Program-made: the position numbers and the translations under genes
Shown here: one piece after another, positions 1-9,304 of the stretch
How the letters are laid out: every line of letters begins with the position of its first letter
Position numbering within the stretch: position 1 is the stretch's first letter
Origin: Bradyrhizobium diazoefficiens
Lineage (GTDB): Bacteria > Pseudomonadota > Alphaproteobacteria > Rhizobiales > Xanthobacteraceae
Reading direction: 5' to 3'
Assembly (NCBI RefSeq): GCF_016616425.1
Contig: NZ_CP067101.1
Location: 496,001 to 560,000 of the forward strand
Length of the DNA: 64,000 nucleotides
The notes under the pieces: model-generated
The model's database searches: none
What the model was told of the DNA's origin: nothing
The model's input: only the letters and a program-made list of their open reading frames with translations

Positions 1-40
1 TGCGGGGAGCTTCCGTCTGCGCTCGGCGCAAGATTTTCCG

Positions 41-859
41 ATGCTTTATTTTGCATGCGGCAAGGCTCGGGTCGGATCGACGGCGCTGAGCAATTTGTTC
101 GGCATGACCGGAATGCCGTCCTATTATCAGCCGTTGAAGGCCATCCTGCGCGACGCGCTCGTCGGCCAGCCGCTGACACCATGGATCGTACCGTCGGTGG
201 CGGATGAGCCGCACGTCTTCAGCAAGGAGACGATCGGCCCTTACTTGCTCGCCGAGAGCCTCTTCAATCCGCTGCAACTCTTGATGGAGGGCGGTTATCC
301 GCGGGACCGGCTGCATCTCATTATGCTCGATCGCGAGCCGGCGAGTTCGCTGGCATCATGGCTCGAGAAGCTGATCTCGCGCGCGCCGGAAGATACATTG
401 CTGCGGCACTATATCGTCGCTGCACTCAGCGCGGCCCGCGTCGCAAGCTACGCCCGGCGACAGGGCGTTCCCGTCACTCACTACGTCTACGAGGTCAGCA
501 AGGAGGCTCTATCGTCGGCGCGCATCTTGTTCGACCGGCTCGGCCTTTCGAGCAGCTTTACCGAGAATGCCGTGACGTCATGGCGGGAGTCGGGGGACGT
601 GCAAGCAAACAACGCGCGTGTCATCTTCCCGAGCGAAGCGACGATCTACAAGGTGCCCAATCTGCACACCTCCGATAGCGCCTATCGCTACCAGCGCCGC
701 GCGACGACCTCGGTGAGCGAAGCTCAATTGGAGATTCTGGAGCGCTGCGGCGTGAATGACGCCTATCGAGCCTCGGTGGCGGCCTGCGTTCGCGATCTCG
801 GCCTGAACGCGGCAATTTCGGCGCATCTGTTCGGCGACTGGTTCGCTGAGGCCGCGTGA
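41..859 (+). CDS. Sulfotransferase family protein (5' end uncertain)
   Basis: Likely transfers a sulfuryl group from PAPS to an unknown acceptor such as a glycan or lipid. Near the N-terminus is a P-loop-like stretch GKARVGSTA (residues 7-15), the usual 5'-phosphosulfate-binding loop of sulfotransferases. The C-terminal half has no other motif I can name. The reading frame stays open upstream of the ATG at 41 to the left edge, so the true start may lie outside the window. The stop overlaps the cysD start, and PAPS-synthesis genes follow directly. The context therefore supports sulfation rather than sulfur assimilation, since no sulfite or PAPS reductase gene is present. A NodH/NoeE-type role is possible but not shown. 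Confidence 0.7.
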   Translation: MLYFACGKARVGSTALSNLFGMTGMPSYYQPLKAILRDALVGQPLTPWIVPSVADEPHVFSKETIGPYLLAESLFNPLQLLMEGGYPRDRLHLIMLDREPASSLASWLEKLISRAPEDTLLRHYIVAALSAARVASYARRQGVPVTHYVYEVSKEALSSARILFDRLGLSSSFTENAVTSWRESGDVQANNARVIFPSEATIYKVPNLHTSDSAYRYQRRATTSVSEAQLEILERCGVNDAYRASVAACVRDLGLNAAISAHLFGDWFAEAA

Positions 860-1827
860 TCGGCATGCTGGACATTCCCACGCCCGCCGAGCCCGCCCTC
901 TCTGAAAGAACTGGCGGCGAGCGGCTTCGCGCCGCCAGCCATCTTCGACGCCTGGAGGCGGAAAGCATTCATATCCTGCGGGAGACCGCGGCCGAGTTCC
1001 GCAAGCCGGTCATGCTCTATTCGATCGGCAAAGATTCCTCCGTGCTGCTGCATCTGGCGATGAAGGCGTTTCACCCCGGCAAGCCGCCATTTCCACTGCT
1101 GCACGTCGACACGACCTGGAAGTTCCGCGAGATGATCGCGTTTCGCGACCGGCGCGCGCGCGAACTCGGCATCGATCTGATCGTCCATACCAACAATGAC
1201 GGATTGAGCCAGGGTATCGACCCCTTTTCCCACGGCTCGGCCCGCTACACCGACGTCATGAAGACGCAGGCTTTGCGGCAGGCGCTCGACTTTCACCGCT
1301 TCGACGCCGCGATCGGGGGAGCGCGGCGCGACGAGGAGAGATCGCGGGCCAAGGAGCGCGTGTTCTCGCACCGGAGCGCGGCGCATCGCTGGGATCCGAA
1401 GAACCAGCGGCCCGAGCTGTGGAGCCTGTACAACACGATGCTCGCGCCCGGCGAGAGCATGCGGGTGTTTCCGCTCTCGAACTGGACCGAGCTCGACGTC
1501 TGGGACTACATCCTGCTCGAGAACATCCCGATCGTTCCGCTCTATCTGGCAGGCTCGCGGCCGGTGGTCGAGCGCGACGGCGCGTTGATCATGGTGGACG
1601 ACGAACGGATGCCACTGCTCGCAGGCGAAGAGCCACGATGGCGCTCCGTCAGATTTCGTACCCTCGGCTGCTATCCGCTCAGCGGCGCCACGGTCTCAAC
1701 GGCGGCAACCCTGCCCGAGATCGTGCGGGAGATGATGGCCTCTCGCACCTCCGAGCGGCAAGGACGCATGATCGACCGGGACAGCCCGGCATCGATGGAG
1801 CGCAAGAAAGCGGAAGGCTACTTCTGA
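856..1827 (+). CDS. cysD: Sulfate adenylyltransferase subunit 2 (CysD/NodP)
   Basis: Makes adenosine 5'-phosphosulfate from ATP and sulfate, with the CysN GTPase as partner. The PP-loop motif SIGKDSS is at residues 56-62. The conserved stretches [15 protein letters not shown] and [11 protein letters not shown] follow, and the length (323 aa) suits the family. The start is either the GTG at 856, which overlaps the upstream TGA, or the ATG at 865; a GAGG lies just upstream of both. The stop overlaps the cysNC ATG (TGATG), indicating translational coupling. In rhizobia this subunit is called CysD or NodP; the sequence alone does not separate the two roles. Confidence 0.95.
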   Translation: MIGMLDIPTPAEPALSERTGGERLRAASHLRRLEAESIHILRETAAEFRKPVMLYSIGKDSSVLLHLAMKAFHPGKPPFPLLHVDTTWKFREMIAFRDRRARELGIDLIVHTNNDGLSQGIDPFSHGSARYTDVMKTQALRQALDFHRFDAAIGGARRDEERSRAKERVFSHRSAAHRWDPKNQRPELWSLYNTMLAPGESMRVFPLSNWTELDVWDYILLENIPIVPLYLAGSRPVVERDGALIMVDDERMPLLAGEEPRWRSVRFRTLGCYPLSGATVSTAATLPEIVREMMASRTSERQGRMIDRDSPASMERKKAEGYF

Positions 1828-3722
1828 TGTCCTATCACGAGGCCCCCGCGATCGCCGCGTCCGATGCGCCGCGGTTGGACCAGGACGACCGTCCGACGCT
1901 GCGTTTCGTCACCTGCGGTAGCGTCGATGACGGCAAGAGCACGCTGGTCGGCCGGCTGCTCTACGATTCCAAGACGCTGCTCGACGACCAGCTCGACGAG
2001 CTGGCCTCCGAGAGCCGGACGGTCGGCACCACCGGCGACGATCTCGATTTCGCGCTGCTGGTCGACGGCTTGCAGGCGGAGCGCGAGCAGGGCATCACCA
2101 TCGACGTCGCGTACCGCTTCTTTGCAACGAAGCTGCGCCGCTTCATCGTCGCCGACACGCCAGGGCATGCGCAGTATACGCGCAACATGGCGACCGGCGC
2201 CTCCAACGCCGATCTCGCCGTCGTGCTGGTCGACGCCCGCAAGGGCGTGATCACGCAGACGCGGCGCCATAGCCACATCCTGTCGCTGCTGGGTGTCCGT
2301 CACGTCGTGCTCGCCGTGAACAAGATGGACCTGATAGGATTCGACGGCGATCGCTTCGCAGCCATCACCGCCGAATACCTGACCTTGGCGGGCCAGCTCG
2401 GAATCTCGCAGGTCCAGTGCATTCCGGTCGTGGCGCCCCACGGCGACAACATCGTCGCGGCGAGCGCGCGGATGCCCTGGTACACCGGGCCGACCGTCAC
2501 CGCCTATCTGGAATCGGTCGACGTTTCCGGCGACGTCTCGCAGCGGCCGTTCCGGCTGCCGGTGCAATGGGTCAACCGGCCGAACGCGGAGTTTCGCGGC
2601 TTCTGCGGGCGGATCGCCAGCGGAACGATTGCGATCGGCGAGACCGTCGCCGTGCAGCCCTCGGGCCGTCAGACGCGCGTCGCGCGCATTCTCGCGCCCG
2701 GCGGCGAGCGCGATCGGGCTGCCGCCGGCGAATCGGTCACGCTCACATTGGCCGACGAAATCGACGTCAGCCGGGGCGACGTGTTGACGGCCGGGCCCGG
2801 ACCGCTGGTCTCGGATCAACTGGCGGCCCATCTCGTTTGGTTCGATGACGAAGCCATGGTCGCGGGCCGGCGCTATTTGCTCAAATGCGGTGCGGCCTCG
2901 ACCGGCGCGGTGATCACGACGCTCGCGCACCGCATCGCCATCGACACCATGCTACGGGAAGGCGCCGCGACGCTCGATGCCAACCAGATCGGTTACGCCC
3001 ATCTCAGTCTTGACCGCCCGCTGGTGTTCGAGGCCTATCGCGACGACCGCAGCATGGGCAGCTTCATTCTGGTCGATCCGATCAGCCACCGCACCACCGC
3101 GGCGGGAATGATCGACCTTTCGCTCCGGCGTGCTACCAACATTCATTGGCAGCGGCTTGCCGTCGACAAATCCGTGCGGGCACGGCTGAAGCAGCAACGG
3201 CCCTGCGTGCTCTGGTTCACAGGACTGAGCGGTGCCGGCAAATCGACGATCGCCGATCTCGTCGATCGCAGGCTTGCCGAGTTCGGGCGCCACTCCGCGC
3301 TGCTCGACGGCGACAATCTTCGCCACGGCATCAACCGCGACCTCGGCTTCTCCAACGCGGACAGGGCGGAGAACGTCCGGCGCGCGGCGGAGATCGCGGC
3401 GTTGTTCGTCGATGCCGGCATGATCGCGCTGGTCGCGCTGATCTCTCCGTTCCGCAGCGAACGCGAGCTGGCGCGCCAACGGATCGAAGCGGATGAGTTC
3501 ATCGAAATCCATGTCGCGACCCCTCTCGCCGAATGCGAGCGTCGCGATCCCAAAGGACTCTATCGCAGGGCACGGGCAGGCGAATTACCGGCGTTCACCG
3601 GCATCGACGACCCCTATGAGGCGCCGCAAGCTCCAGAGATCACCATCGACACCTCGGAGCTGTCGACTGACGCGGCTTGCGAACGCATCATCGGCTACTT
3701 GCGAGAGCACAATTACGTTTAA
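1827..3722 (+). CDS. cysNC: Bifunctional sulfate adenylyltransferase subunit 1 / APS kinase (CysNC, NodQ-type)
   Basis: A 631-aa fusion. The N-terminal GTPase domain shows G1 GSVDDGKS (residues 31-38), G3 DTPGH (110-114) and G4 NKMD (165-168), followed by EF-Tu-like beta-barrel sequence. From about residue 450 there is an APS kinase domain with its own Walker A, GLSGAGKST (about 466-474), and the motif RDPKGLYRRARAG. Together with CysD it converts sulfate to APS and then PAPS. The ATG at 1827 overlaps the cysD stop; a longer frame running back to 1419 is only the cysD shadow. The fused CysN-CysC form is the NodQ arrangement. It fits PAPS supply for the sulfotransferase upstream. Confidence 0.95.
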   Translation: MSYHEAPAIAASDAPRLDQDDRPTLRFVTCGSVDDGKSTLVGRLLYDSKTLLDDQLDELASESRTVGTTGDDLDFALLVDGLQAEREQGITIDVAYRFFATKLRRFIVADTPGHAQYTRNMATGASNADLAVVLVDARKGVITQTRRHSHILSLLGVRHVVLAVNKMDLIGFDGDRFAAITAEYLTLAGQLGISQVQCIPVVAPHGDNIVAASARMPWYTGPTVTAYLESVDVSGDVSQRPFRLPVQWVNRPNAEFRGFCGRIASGTIAIGETVAVQPSGRQTRVARILAPGGERDRAAAGESVTLTLADEIDVSRGDVLTAGPGPLVSDQLAAHLVWFDDEAMVAGRRYLLKCGAASTGAVITTLAHRIAIDTMLREGAATLDANQIGYAHLSLDRPLVFEAYRDDRSMGSFILVDPISHRTTAAGMIDLSLRRATNIHWQRLAVDKSVRARLKQQRPCVLWFTGLSGAGKSTIADLVDRRLAEFGRHSALLDGDNLRHGINRDLGFSNADRAENVRRAAEIAALFVDAGMIALVALISPFRSERELARQRIEADEFIEIHVATPLAECERRDPKGLYRRARAGELPAFTGIDDPYEAPQAPEITIDTSELSTDAACERIIGYLREHNYV

Positions 3723-3771
3723 CGACAAGAACGAGTCCTGCACCTGCTACAGCCACGAACGAGGAGCGCTC

Positions 3772-3877
3772 CTCTCCCGCTTGCGGGAGAGGGTATCGCC
3801 ACAATCGAGAACCCCAAGAGGATAGAGCCCTCACCCGGCGCTTCGCGCCGACCTCTCCCGCAAGCGGGAGAGGTTAA
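3772..3877. repeat. Intergenic palindromic repeat (CTCTCCCGC-TTGC type)
   Basis: Two hairpins, CTCTCCCGCTTGCGGGAGAG (3773-3792) and its near copy CTCTCCCGCAAGCGGGAGAG (about 3853-3872), flank a GGCGCTTCGCGCC hairpin. This is a mosaic repeat of the kind common in rhizobial intergenic DNA. It lies between the convergent cysNC and DUF1674 genes and could also act as a bidirectional terminator. Confidence 0.7.
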
Positions 3878-3886
3878 GCAAGAGGC

Positions 3887-4087
3887 TCAGAAGTCGGAGG
3901 CGATGCCCTTGCGCTCCCAGTCGCCGTAGCGGGTCGGCTCGGGTCCCTTCGGCCCCTGCAACTCCCTCGCCTTGACCTCGTCCTTGGCTTGGGCAGCGGC
4001 CTGCCGACGCGCCTCGGCTTCGGCCAGCGCGCGCTGGGCTGCCGGCGACAACGGCTTGCGATCGGAAACGGGAGGCTGGTCACTCAT
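3887..4087 (-). CDS. DUF1674 / SDHAF4-like small protein
   Basis: A 66-aa protein ending in the family signature GPEPTRYGDWERKGIASDF (DUF1674, succinate dehydrogenase assembly factor 4 family). The middle is Ala/Glu/Arg-rich and probably helical. The mitochondrial homologue helps mature flavinylated SdhA; the bacterial role is inferred from that. The ATG at 4087 gives a compact protein starting MSDQPP. The reading frame extends further upstream, but that part has no family match. The gene is divergent from rsmB. Confidence 0.85.
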   Translation of the reverse strand: MSDQPPVSDRKPLSPAAQRALAEAEARRQAAAQAKDEVKARELQGPKGPEPTRYGDWERKGIASDF

Positions 4088-4275
4088 CGCTGCGTCTTCT
4101 AGCGCAGGACGCGCCGCAACGCGACGTCCAATAACGCATTCCTGAAATCGGCCCGGAGGGCTGAAAAAACCGGAAGCGATTCTTACATTTGGCATATTCG
4201 CGTGCCAGAGATCGGGTTCTCACGGCATGCGCCCATTGCGGCGGAACTGCCGCTCGCTCAGAACCTTGCTTCCGC

Positions 4276-5622
4276 ATGCCATCTCAACGTTTCGCCCCTC
4301 CGTCCGAAGTGCCCGGTCTCGCGGCGCGGCGGATCGCCGCCGACATCGTCGATGGCGTGTTGCACAAGCACCGCACGCTTGACGATCAACTCGACGGCGG
4401 CGGCGCCCATCCCGGGCTGAAAACGCTGGCCGACCGCGACCGCGCGCTGATGCGGCGCCTGGTTGCCACCGTGCTGCGCCGGCTCGGCACGCTCGGCCAC
4501 GTGTTGTCCCGCCTGCTCGACAAGGGCATTCCCTCCGATGCGCCGCGCGCGCAGAGCGCGTTGCTGATCGGCGCCGCACAGATCCTCTGGATGGACGTGC
4601 CGGATCACGCGGCCGTCGACCTCTCCGTTCGTCTGGTGCAATCCGACCGGCGCGCCGCGCGCTATGCCGGCCTCGTCAATGCCGTGCTGCGCCGCTGCGC
4701 GCGCGAGGGCAAGGCGCTGGTCGAGGAGGTCGCGACGCAATCGCTGGATCTGCCGCCTTGGCTGCTCGCGCGCTGGAGCGCGCATTATGGCGAGCCGACT
4801 GCACGAGAGATGGCGCTGGCACTCAGCCACGAACCTTCGCTCGATCTCACCGTGAAATCGGATGCCGCGCAATGGGCAAGCCGCCTGCATGGCGAGACGC
4901 TGCCGACTGGGACGGTGCGGATGCTGCTGCACGGCTCGGTGACCATGCTGCCGGGTTTCGCCGAGGGACAATGGTGGGTGCAGGATGCCGCCGCCGCGCT
5001 GCCGGCCCGGCTGTTCGGCGACGTCAAGGGCAAATCCATTGCCGATCTGTGCGCCGCTCCCGGCGGCAAGACCGCGCAGCTGGCGCATGCCGGCGCGCAT
5101 GTCACGGCGATCGACCGGTCGCCGGCCCGGGTGGCGCGGCTGCGCGAAAACCTGGCGCGGCTGTCGCTCCAGGCCGAGACCGTCGTCGCTGACGCCGTGG
5201 AATGGGCCGGCCCCGCCGAGGGATTCGACGGTGTTTTGATCGATGCGCCGTGCACCTCGACCGGCACGATCCGCCGTCATCCCGATGTGGCCTGGCTGCG
5301 GCAGGAATCCGACATTGCCGCCCTGACCGTGCTCCAGCAACGGCTGCTGCGAAAATCGGTATCGCTGCTCAAGCCGGGCGGTACGCTGGTCTACTGCACG
5401 TGCTCGCTGGAACCCGAAGAAGGCGAGCAGGCTGTGGCGACGCTGCTGGCGGCCGAACCCGCGCTTCGCCGCGTCCCAATTGAGGGATCGGAGGTCGCGG
5501 ACCTGGACGAAATCCTCACCCGGGAGGGCGATCTGCGCACTTTGCCCAGCCATCTGCCGAACACCGATCCCAAGCTCGGCGGGCTTGACGGATTTTTCGC
5601 GGCCCGGCTCGTTAAATCCTGA
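4276..5622 (+). CDS. rsmB: 16S rRNA (cytosine-967-C5)-methyltransferase family, RsmB-like
   Basis: Expected to methylate C5 of a cytosine in 16S rRNA using S-adenosylmethionine. The N-terminal third (to about residue 140) is a NusB-like helical domain. The SAM motif LCAAPGGKTAQLA follows, then DAPCTSTG with a conserved cysteine at about residue 326, and YCTCSLEPEEGE with the second conserved cysteine at about 376. These are the two cysteines of m5C methyltransferases. It is 448 aa from the ATG at 4276; the open frame before it lacks family sequence. The order rsmB, heparinase-like, purH is conserved in related genomes. Confidence 0.93.
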   Translation: MPSQRFAPPSEVPGLAARRIAADIVDGVLHKHRTLDDQLDGGGAHPGLKTLADRDRALMRRLVATVLRRLGTLGHVLSRLLDKGIPSDAPRAQSALLIGAAQILWMDVPDHAAVDLSVRLVQSDRRAARYAGLVNAVLRRCAREGKALVEEVATQSLDLPPWLLARWSAHYGEPTAREMALALSHEPSLDLTVKSDAAQWASRLHGETLPTGTVRMLLHGSVTMLPGFAEGQWWVQDAAAALPARLFGDVKGKSIADLCAAPGGKTAQLAHAGAHVTAIDRSPARVARLRENLARLSLQAETVVADAVEWAGPAEGFDGVLIDAPCTSTGTIRRHPDVAWLRQESDIAALTVLQQRLLRKSVSLLKPGGTLVYCTCSLEPEEGEQAVATLLAAEPALRRVPIEGSEVADLDEILTREGDLRTLPSHLPNTDPKLGGLDGFFAARLVKS

Positions 5623-5739
5623 TTTTGCACTGGATTTTGCGGCCACGACGCTGATTCGCACACGTTCAAGGTGGTGTCAGTCGTCCGATTTTGGGATTAA
5701 TAGGGATTCGTCGGAATCCTCTCCCCTTCAAGGCAAAGC

Positions 5740-7497
5740 GTGTCGGTCGCTCAACGCAGACGTATCTCGACGCTGGTCGTGAACCGCTTCGCGCGGAACA
5801 TGCTCGCGCGCGCGAGCGGCGGTTCCGTTACACTGTCGCGTATCTGGCCCGGCCGCACCGACCGGCTGATCATCGCGCCGCACGACCTGCGCACCGCGGA
5901 TGCCACTCGCGCCGCGGAAATCTATGCCGGCCGCTTCGTCTTCGCCGGCAAGATCGTCAATTGCCACGGCCGCTCGATCTTCGATCTCGAGCCGCCGTCG
6001 GAGGACTGGGAGGTTGCGCTGCTCGGCTTCGGCTGGCTGCGCCATTTGCGCGCCGCCGATACTGCGCTGACACGGGCGAATGCGCGCGCGCTGATCGAGG
6101 ACTGGATCGCCAACCCGGCCAACAAGCGTCGCCCGGTCGCGCGCCGCGCCGACGTGCTGGCCCGGCGCGTAATCTCGCTGCTGTCCCAAGCGCCGCTGGT
6201 GCTCAACGAGACCGACAACAAATTCTACCGCCGCTATCTGCGTGCCTTGGCCCGCGAGATCCGCTTCCTGCGCTACACCATGGTCGACATTCCGGACGGG
6301 GTGCCGAAACTCCAGGTGCTGATCGCGCTGTGCTATGCGGCCTTGTGCCTCGCCAAGCAGGCGCGTTACATCCGCAACGCGTCGAAGAAGCTGTCGGACG
6401 AGTTGCAGCGGCAGATCCTGCCCGATGGCGGACACATCTCCCGCAACCCGGGCGCGCTGATCGATTTGCTGATCGACCTGTTGCCGCTGCGGCAGACCTT
6501 TGCCGCCCGCAACATCGCGCCGCCGCCGGCATTGCTCAATGCGATCGATCGCATGATGCCGATGCTGCGCTTCTTCCGGCACGGCGACGGCAATTTCGCG
6601 CTGTTCAACGGCATGAGCGCGACGCCCTCCGACCTGCTCGCCACGCTGCTCGCCTATGACGACACCCACGGCGCGCCGATGGCCAACATGCCGCATACCG
6701 GCTTCCAGCGTCTCGATGCCGGCCAGACCACGCTGATCATCGACACCGGCCCACCGCCGCCGGCCGGAATCAGTCACGACGCCCACGCCGGCTGCCTGTC
6801 GTTCGAACTGTCTTCCGGCATCAGCCGGATCGTCACCAATTGCGGCATGCCGACCACGGGCCGCGAGAATTGGCGGCCGTTCGCACGGAGCACGGCAGCG
6901 CATTCGACGCTGATCTATCACGACACCTCCTCATGCCAGTTCGTGGAGATGTCGGCGATGAAGCGCCTCCTGCACGGTGCCCCCGTCACAAGCGGGCCTG
7001 TCGAGGTCGAGAGCTATCGCGAGGTCGTGCAGAACGGCACGCTGCTCACGACCTCGCATGACAGCTATCTCGCCAAATTCGGCGCAATCCACCGCCGCAT
7101 GCTGATGATCGCCAATGACGGCGCGCGCATCGACGGCGAGGACACACTGTCGCCGCCGCAGGGTGGACGCTTCAAGGGCGCGGATGCCGATTTCGCGCTG
7201 CGCTTCCATCTGCATCCGGCGGTGAAGGCGAGCCGGCTGTCGGACGCCCGCGGCGTCATGCTGGTGCTGCCCAACCGCGACGTCTGGACCTTCGAGGCGC
7301 TCGATGACAAGGTCGACCTCGAGGACAGCGTGTTCCTGGCCGGCAATGACGGCCCGCGCCGCACCGCCCAGATCGTGATCCGGCAGGACGCGCGCCAGGC
7401 GCCTTCAATCCGCTGGAGCTTCGTCCGCTCCACCGCTTCGCCGGCGGTCACCAATGCCCGACGCAACGCCCAGCGCGAGCCGGAACTTCCGCTCTAG
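5740..7497 (+). CDS. Heparinase II/III family protein
   Basis: A 585-aa protein resembling bacterial heparinase II/III-like proteins. It has an N-terminal alpha-helical toroid-like half and a C-terminal beta-rich half, which includes HSTLIYHDTSSCQF and a run resembling the lyase beta-sandwich. The family degrades acidic polysaccharides by beta-elimination, but chromosomal rhizobial members next to rsmB have no proven substrate. No clear signal peptide is seen at the chosen start. The ORF-opening codon at 5740 is GTG (GTGTCGGTCGC); an ATG at about 5800 (NMLARAS) is a later alternative, so the start is uncertain. Confidence 0.85.
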   Translation: MSVAQRRRISTLVVNRFARNMLARASGGSVTLSRIWPGRTDRLIIAPHDLRTADATRAAEIYAGRFVFAGKIVNCHGRSIFDLEPPSEDWEVALLGFGWLRHLRAADTALTRANARALIEDWIANPANKRRPVARRADVLARRVISLLSQAPLVLNETDNKFYRRYLRALAREIRFLRYTMVDIPDGVPKLQVLIALCYAALCLAKQARYIRNASKKLSDELQRQILPDGGHISRNPGALIDLLIDLLPLRQTFAARNIAPPPALLNAIDRMMPMLRFFRHGDGNFALFNGMSATPSDLLATLLAYDDTHGAPMANMPHTGFQRLDAGQTTLIIDTGPPPPAGISHDAHAGCLSFELSSGISRIVTNCGMPTTGRENWRPFARSTAAHSTLIYHDTSSCQFVEMSAMKRLLHGAPVTSGPVEVESYREVVQNGTLLTTSHDSYLAKFGAIHRRMLMIANDGARIDGEDTLSPPQGGRFKGADADFALRFHLHPAVKASRLSDARGVMLVLPNRDVWTFEALDDKVDLEDSVFLAGNDGPRRTAQIVIRQDARQAPSIRWSFVRSTASPAVTNARRNAQREPELPL

Positions 7498-7663
7498 ACG
7501 AGCCTGTTTCAGCCCAATCTGATCGTTGTGAAGCACGCCGAAAACTGCTATCGAGCCCTCGCTCGCGCGACTGGCGACCTTGGATGGAGCACCATCAGGA
7601 AGCGCGGGACATAGACGCCGCGCGCCTGGGCATAGACACTCCTTAAGACAGAGGATCTTGCTC

Positions 7664-9256
7664 ATGACTGACCATCCCCGCCGCGTCACTCGCGCCCTGC
7701 TTTCCGTCTCCGACAAGACCGGCCTGATCGAATTCGCACAGGCGCTTGCCGCGCACGATGTCGAGCTGGTCTCGACCGGCGGCACCGCCAAGGCGATTGC
7801 CGCGGCCGGCCTCGAGGTGAAGGACGTCTCCGAGCTCACCGGCTTCCCCGAGATGATGGATGGCCGCGTCAAGACGCTGCATCCGAAGGTGCATGGCGGC
7901 CTGCTCGCGATCCGGGACAACGAGGAACACGCGGAAGCGATGGAGGCGCATGGCATCGCGCCGATCGATCTCCTTGTCGTCAATCTCTATCCGTTCGAGG
8001 CCACCGTCGACAAAGGCGCCGGCTTCGAGGATTGCATCGAGAACATCGACATCGGCGGCCCCGCGATGATCCGCGCCGCCGCGAAGAACCATGACGACGT
8101 TGCGGTGGTGGTCGAGGCCGAGGACTACAAGGCCGTTCTCGATGAGCTCGCCGCCAACAAGGGGGCGACCTCGCTGAAGCTGCGCCGGCGGCTTGCCGCA
8201 AAGGCCTATGCACGCACGGCGGCCTATGACGCCGCGATCTCGAACTGGTTCAACCGGCAGCTTGAGATCGACGCGCCCGACTTCCGCGCCTTCGGCGGCC
8301 GCCTGATCCAGTCGCTGCGCTACGGCGAGAACCCGCACCAGACCGCGGCATTCTATGCGATGCCCGACAAGCGCCCGGGCGTCGCGACCGCCCGGCAGCT
8401 CCAGGGCAAGGAGCTCTCCTACAACAACATCAACGATACCGATGCGGCCTATGAATGCATCGGCGAGTTCGACGCCAGGCGCACCGCAGCCTGCGTCATT
8501 GTCAAGCACGCCAATCCCTGCGGCGTCGCGGAGGGCTCGAACCTCGTCGAGGCCTATCGCCGAGCGCTGGCCTGCGATTCCACCTCGGCCTTCGGCGGCA
8601 TCATCGCGATGAACCGCGCGCTCGACGCCGATACCGCGCGCGAGATCACGAAGATCTTCACCGAGGTGATCATTGCGCCCGATGCGAGCCAGGAGGCGAT
8701 CTCCATCATCGGTGCGCGCAAGAATCTGCGCCTGCTGCTCGCCGGCAGCCTACCCGATCCGCGCGCGCCGGGCCTCACGGCAAAGACGGTGGCCGGCGGC
8801 CTGCTCGTGCAGAGCCGCGACAATGCCGTGGTCGACGACATGACTTTCAGGGTCGTGACGAAGCGCGCTCCTGATGATGCGGAGATGCGCGACCTCAAAT
8901 TCGCGTTCCGCGTGGCAAAGCACGTCAAGTCCAACACCATCATCTACGCCAAGGATCTCGCCACCGTCGGCATCGGTGCGGGCCAGATGAGCCGGGTGGA
9001 TTCAGCCCGGATCGCGGCGCGCAAGGCGCAAGATGCGGCGAGCGAGCTGAAGCTCGCCGAGCCGCTCACCAAGGGTTCGGTGGTGGCGTCGGATGCGTTC
9101 TTCCCGTTCGCCGACGGCATGCTTGCCTGCATCGAGGCCGGCGCCACCGCCGTGGTGCAGCCCGGCGGCTCGATGCGCGACGACGAAGTGATCAAGGCCG
9201 CCGACGAGCACGGCATCGCCATGGTGTTCACGGGCACGCGGCACTTTCGGCACTAA
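7664..9256 (+). CDS. purH: Bifunctional AICAR transformylase / IMP cyclohydrolase (PurH)
   Basis: Catalyses the last two steps of IMP synthesis: formyl transfer from 10-formyl-THF to AICAR, then ring closure. The N-terminal MGS-like IMP cyclohydrolase domain has [10 protein letters not shown] and [12 protein letters not shown]. The AICARFT domain has RYGENPHQ, the catalytic-lysine motif VKHANPCG, and [10 protein letters not shown]. At 530 aa it is standard length. The ATG at 7664 was chosen because the family begins just before [13 protein letters not shown]; the open frame upstream is not family sequence. It is followed by a hairpin shared with the convergent MFS gene. Confidence 0.98.
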   Translation: MTDHPRRVTRALLSVSDKTGLIEFAQALAAHDVELVSTGGTAKAIAAAGLEVKDVSELTGFPEMMDGRVKTLHPKVHGGLLAIRDNEEHAEAMEAHGIAPIDLLVVNLYPFEATVDKGAGFEDCIENIDIGGPAMIRAAAKNHDDVAVVVEAEDYKAVLDELAANKGATSLKLRRRLAAKAYARTAAYDAAISNWFNRQLEIDAPDFRAFGGRLIQSLRYGENPHQTAAFYAMPDKRPGVATARQLQGKELSYNNINDTDAAYECIGEFDARRTAACVIVKHANPCGVAEGSNLVEAYRRALACDSTSAFGGIIAMNRALDADTAREITKIFTEVIIAPDASQEAISIIGARKNLRLLLAGSLPDPRAPGLTAKTVAGGLLVQSRDNAVVDDMTFRVVTKRAPDDAEMRDLKFAFRVAKHVKSNTIIYAKDLATVGIGAGQMSRVDSARIAARKAQDAASELKLAEPLTKGSVVASDAFFPFADGMLACIEAGATAVVQPGGSMRDDEVIKAADEHGIAMVFTGTRHFRH

Positions 9257-9265
9257 TTGATTGGT

Positions 9266-9302
9266 GGTGGGCCGGATTGCGTTTCGCGCCGTCCGGCCCA
9301 CC
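9266..9302. terminator. Bidirectional hairpin between purH and MFS gene
   Basis: Inverted repeat GGTGGGCCGGA (9266-9276) and TCCGGCCCACC (9292-9302) with a 15-nt loop, between the stop codons of two convergent genes. There is no strong U-tract on either side, so its efficiency is uncertain. Confidence 0.6.
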
Positions 9303-9304
9303 AA

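Noticed and set aside
1419..1826. Extension of the cysNC reading frame back to 1419
   Set aside because: It lies wholly inside cysD in another frame; the family start and coupled ATG are at 1827.
3772..3877. Two similar hairpins considered as a two-unit CRISPR
   Set aside because: Only two units in inverted layout around a third hairpin; this is a mosaic intergenic repeat.
5728..6921. Long antisense frame opposite the heparinase-like gene
   Set aside because: High-GC shadow with Arg/Ala/Gly-rich, domainless translation; the sense strand has clear family sequence.
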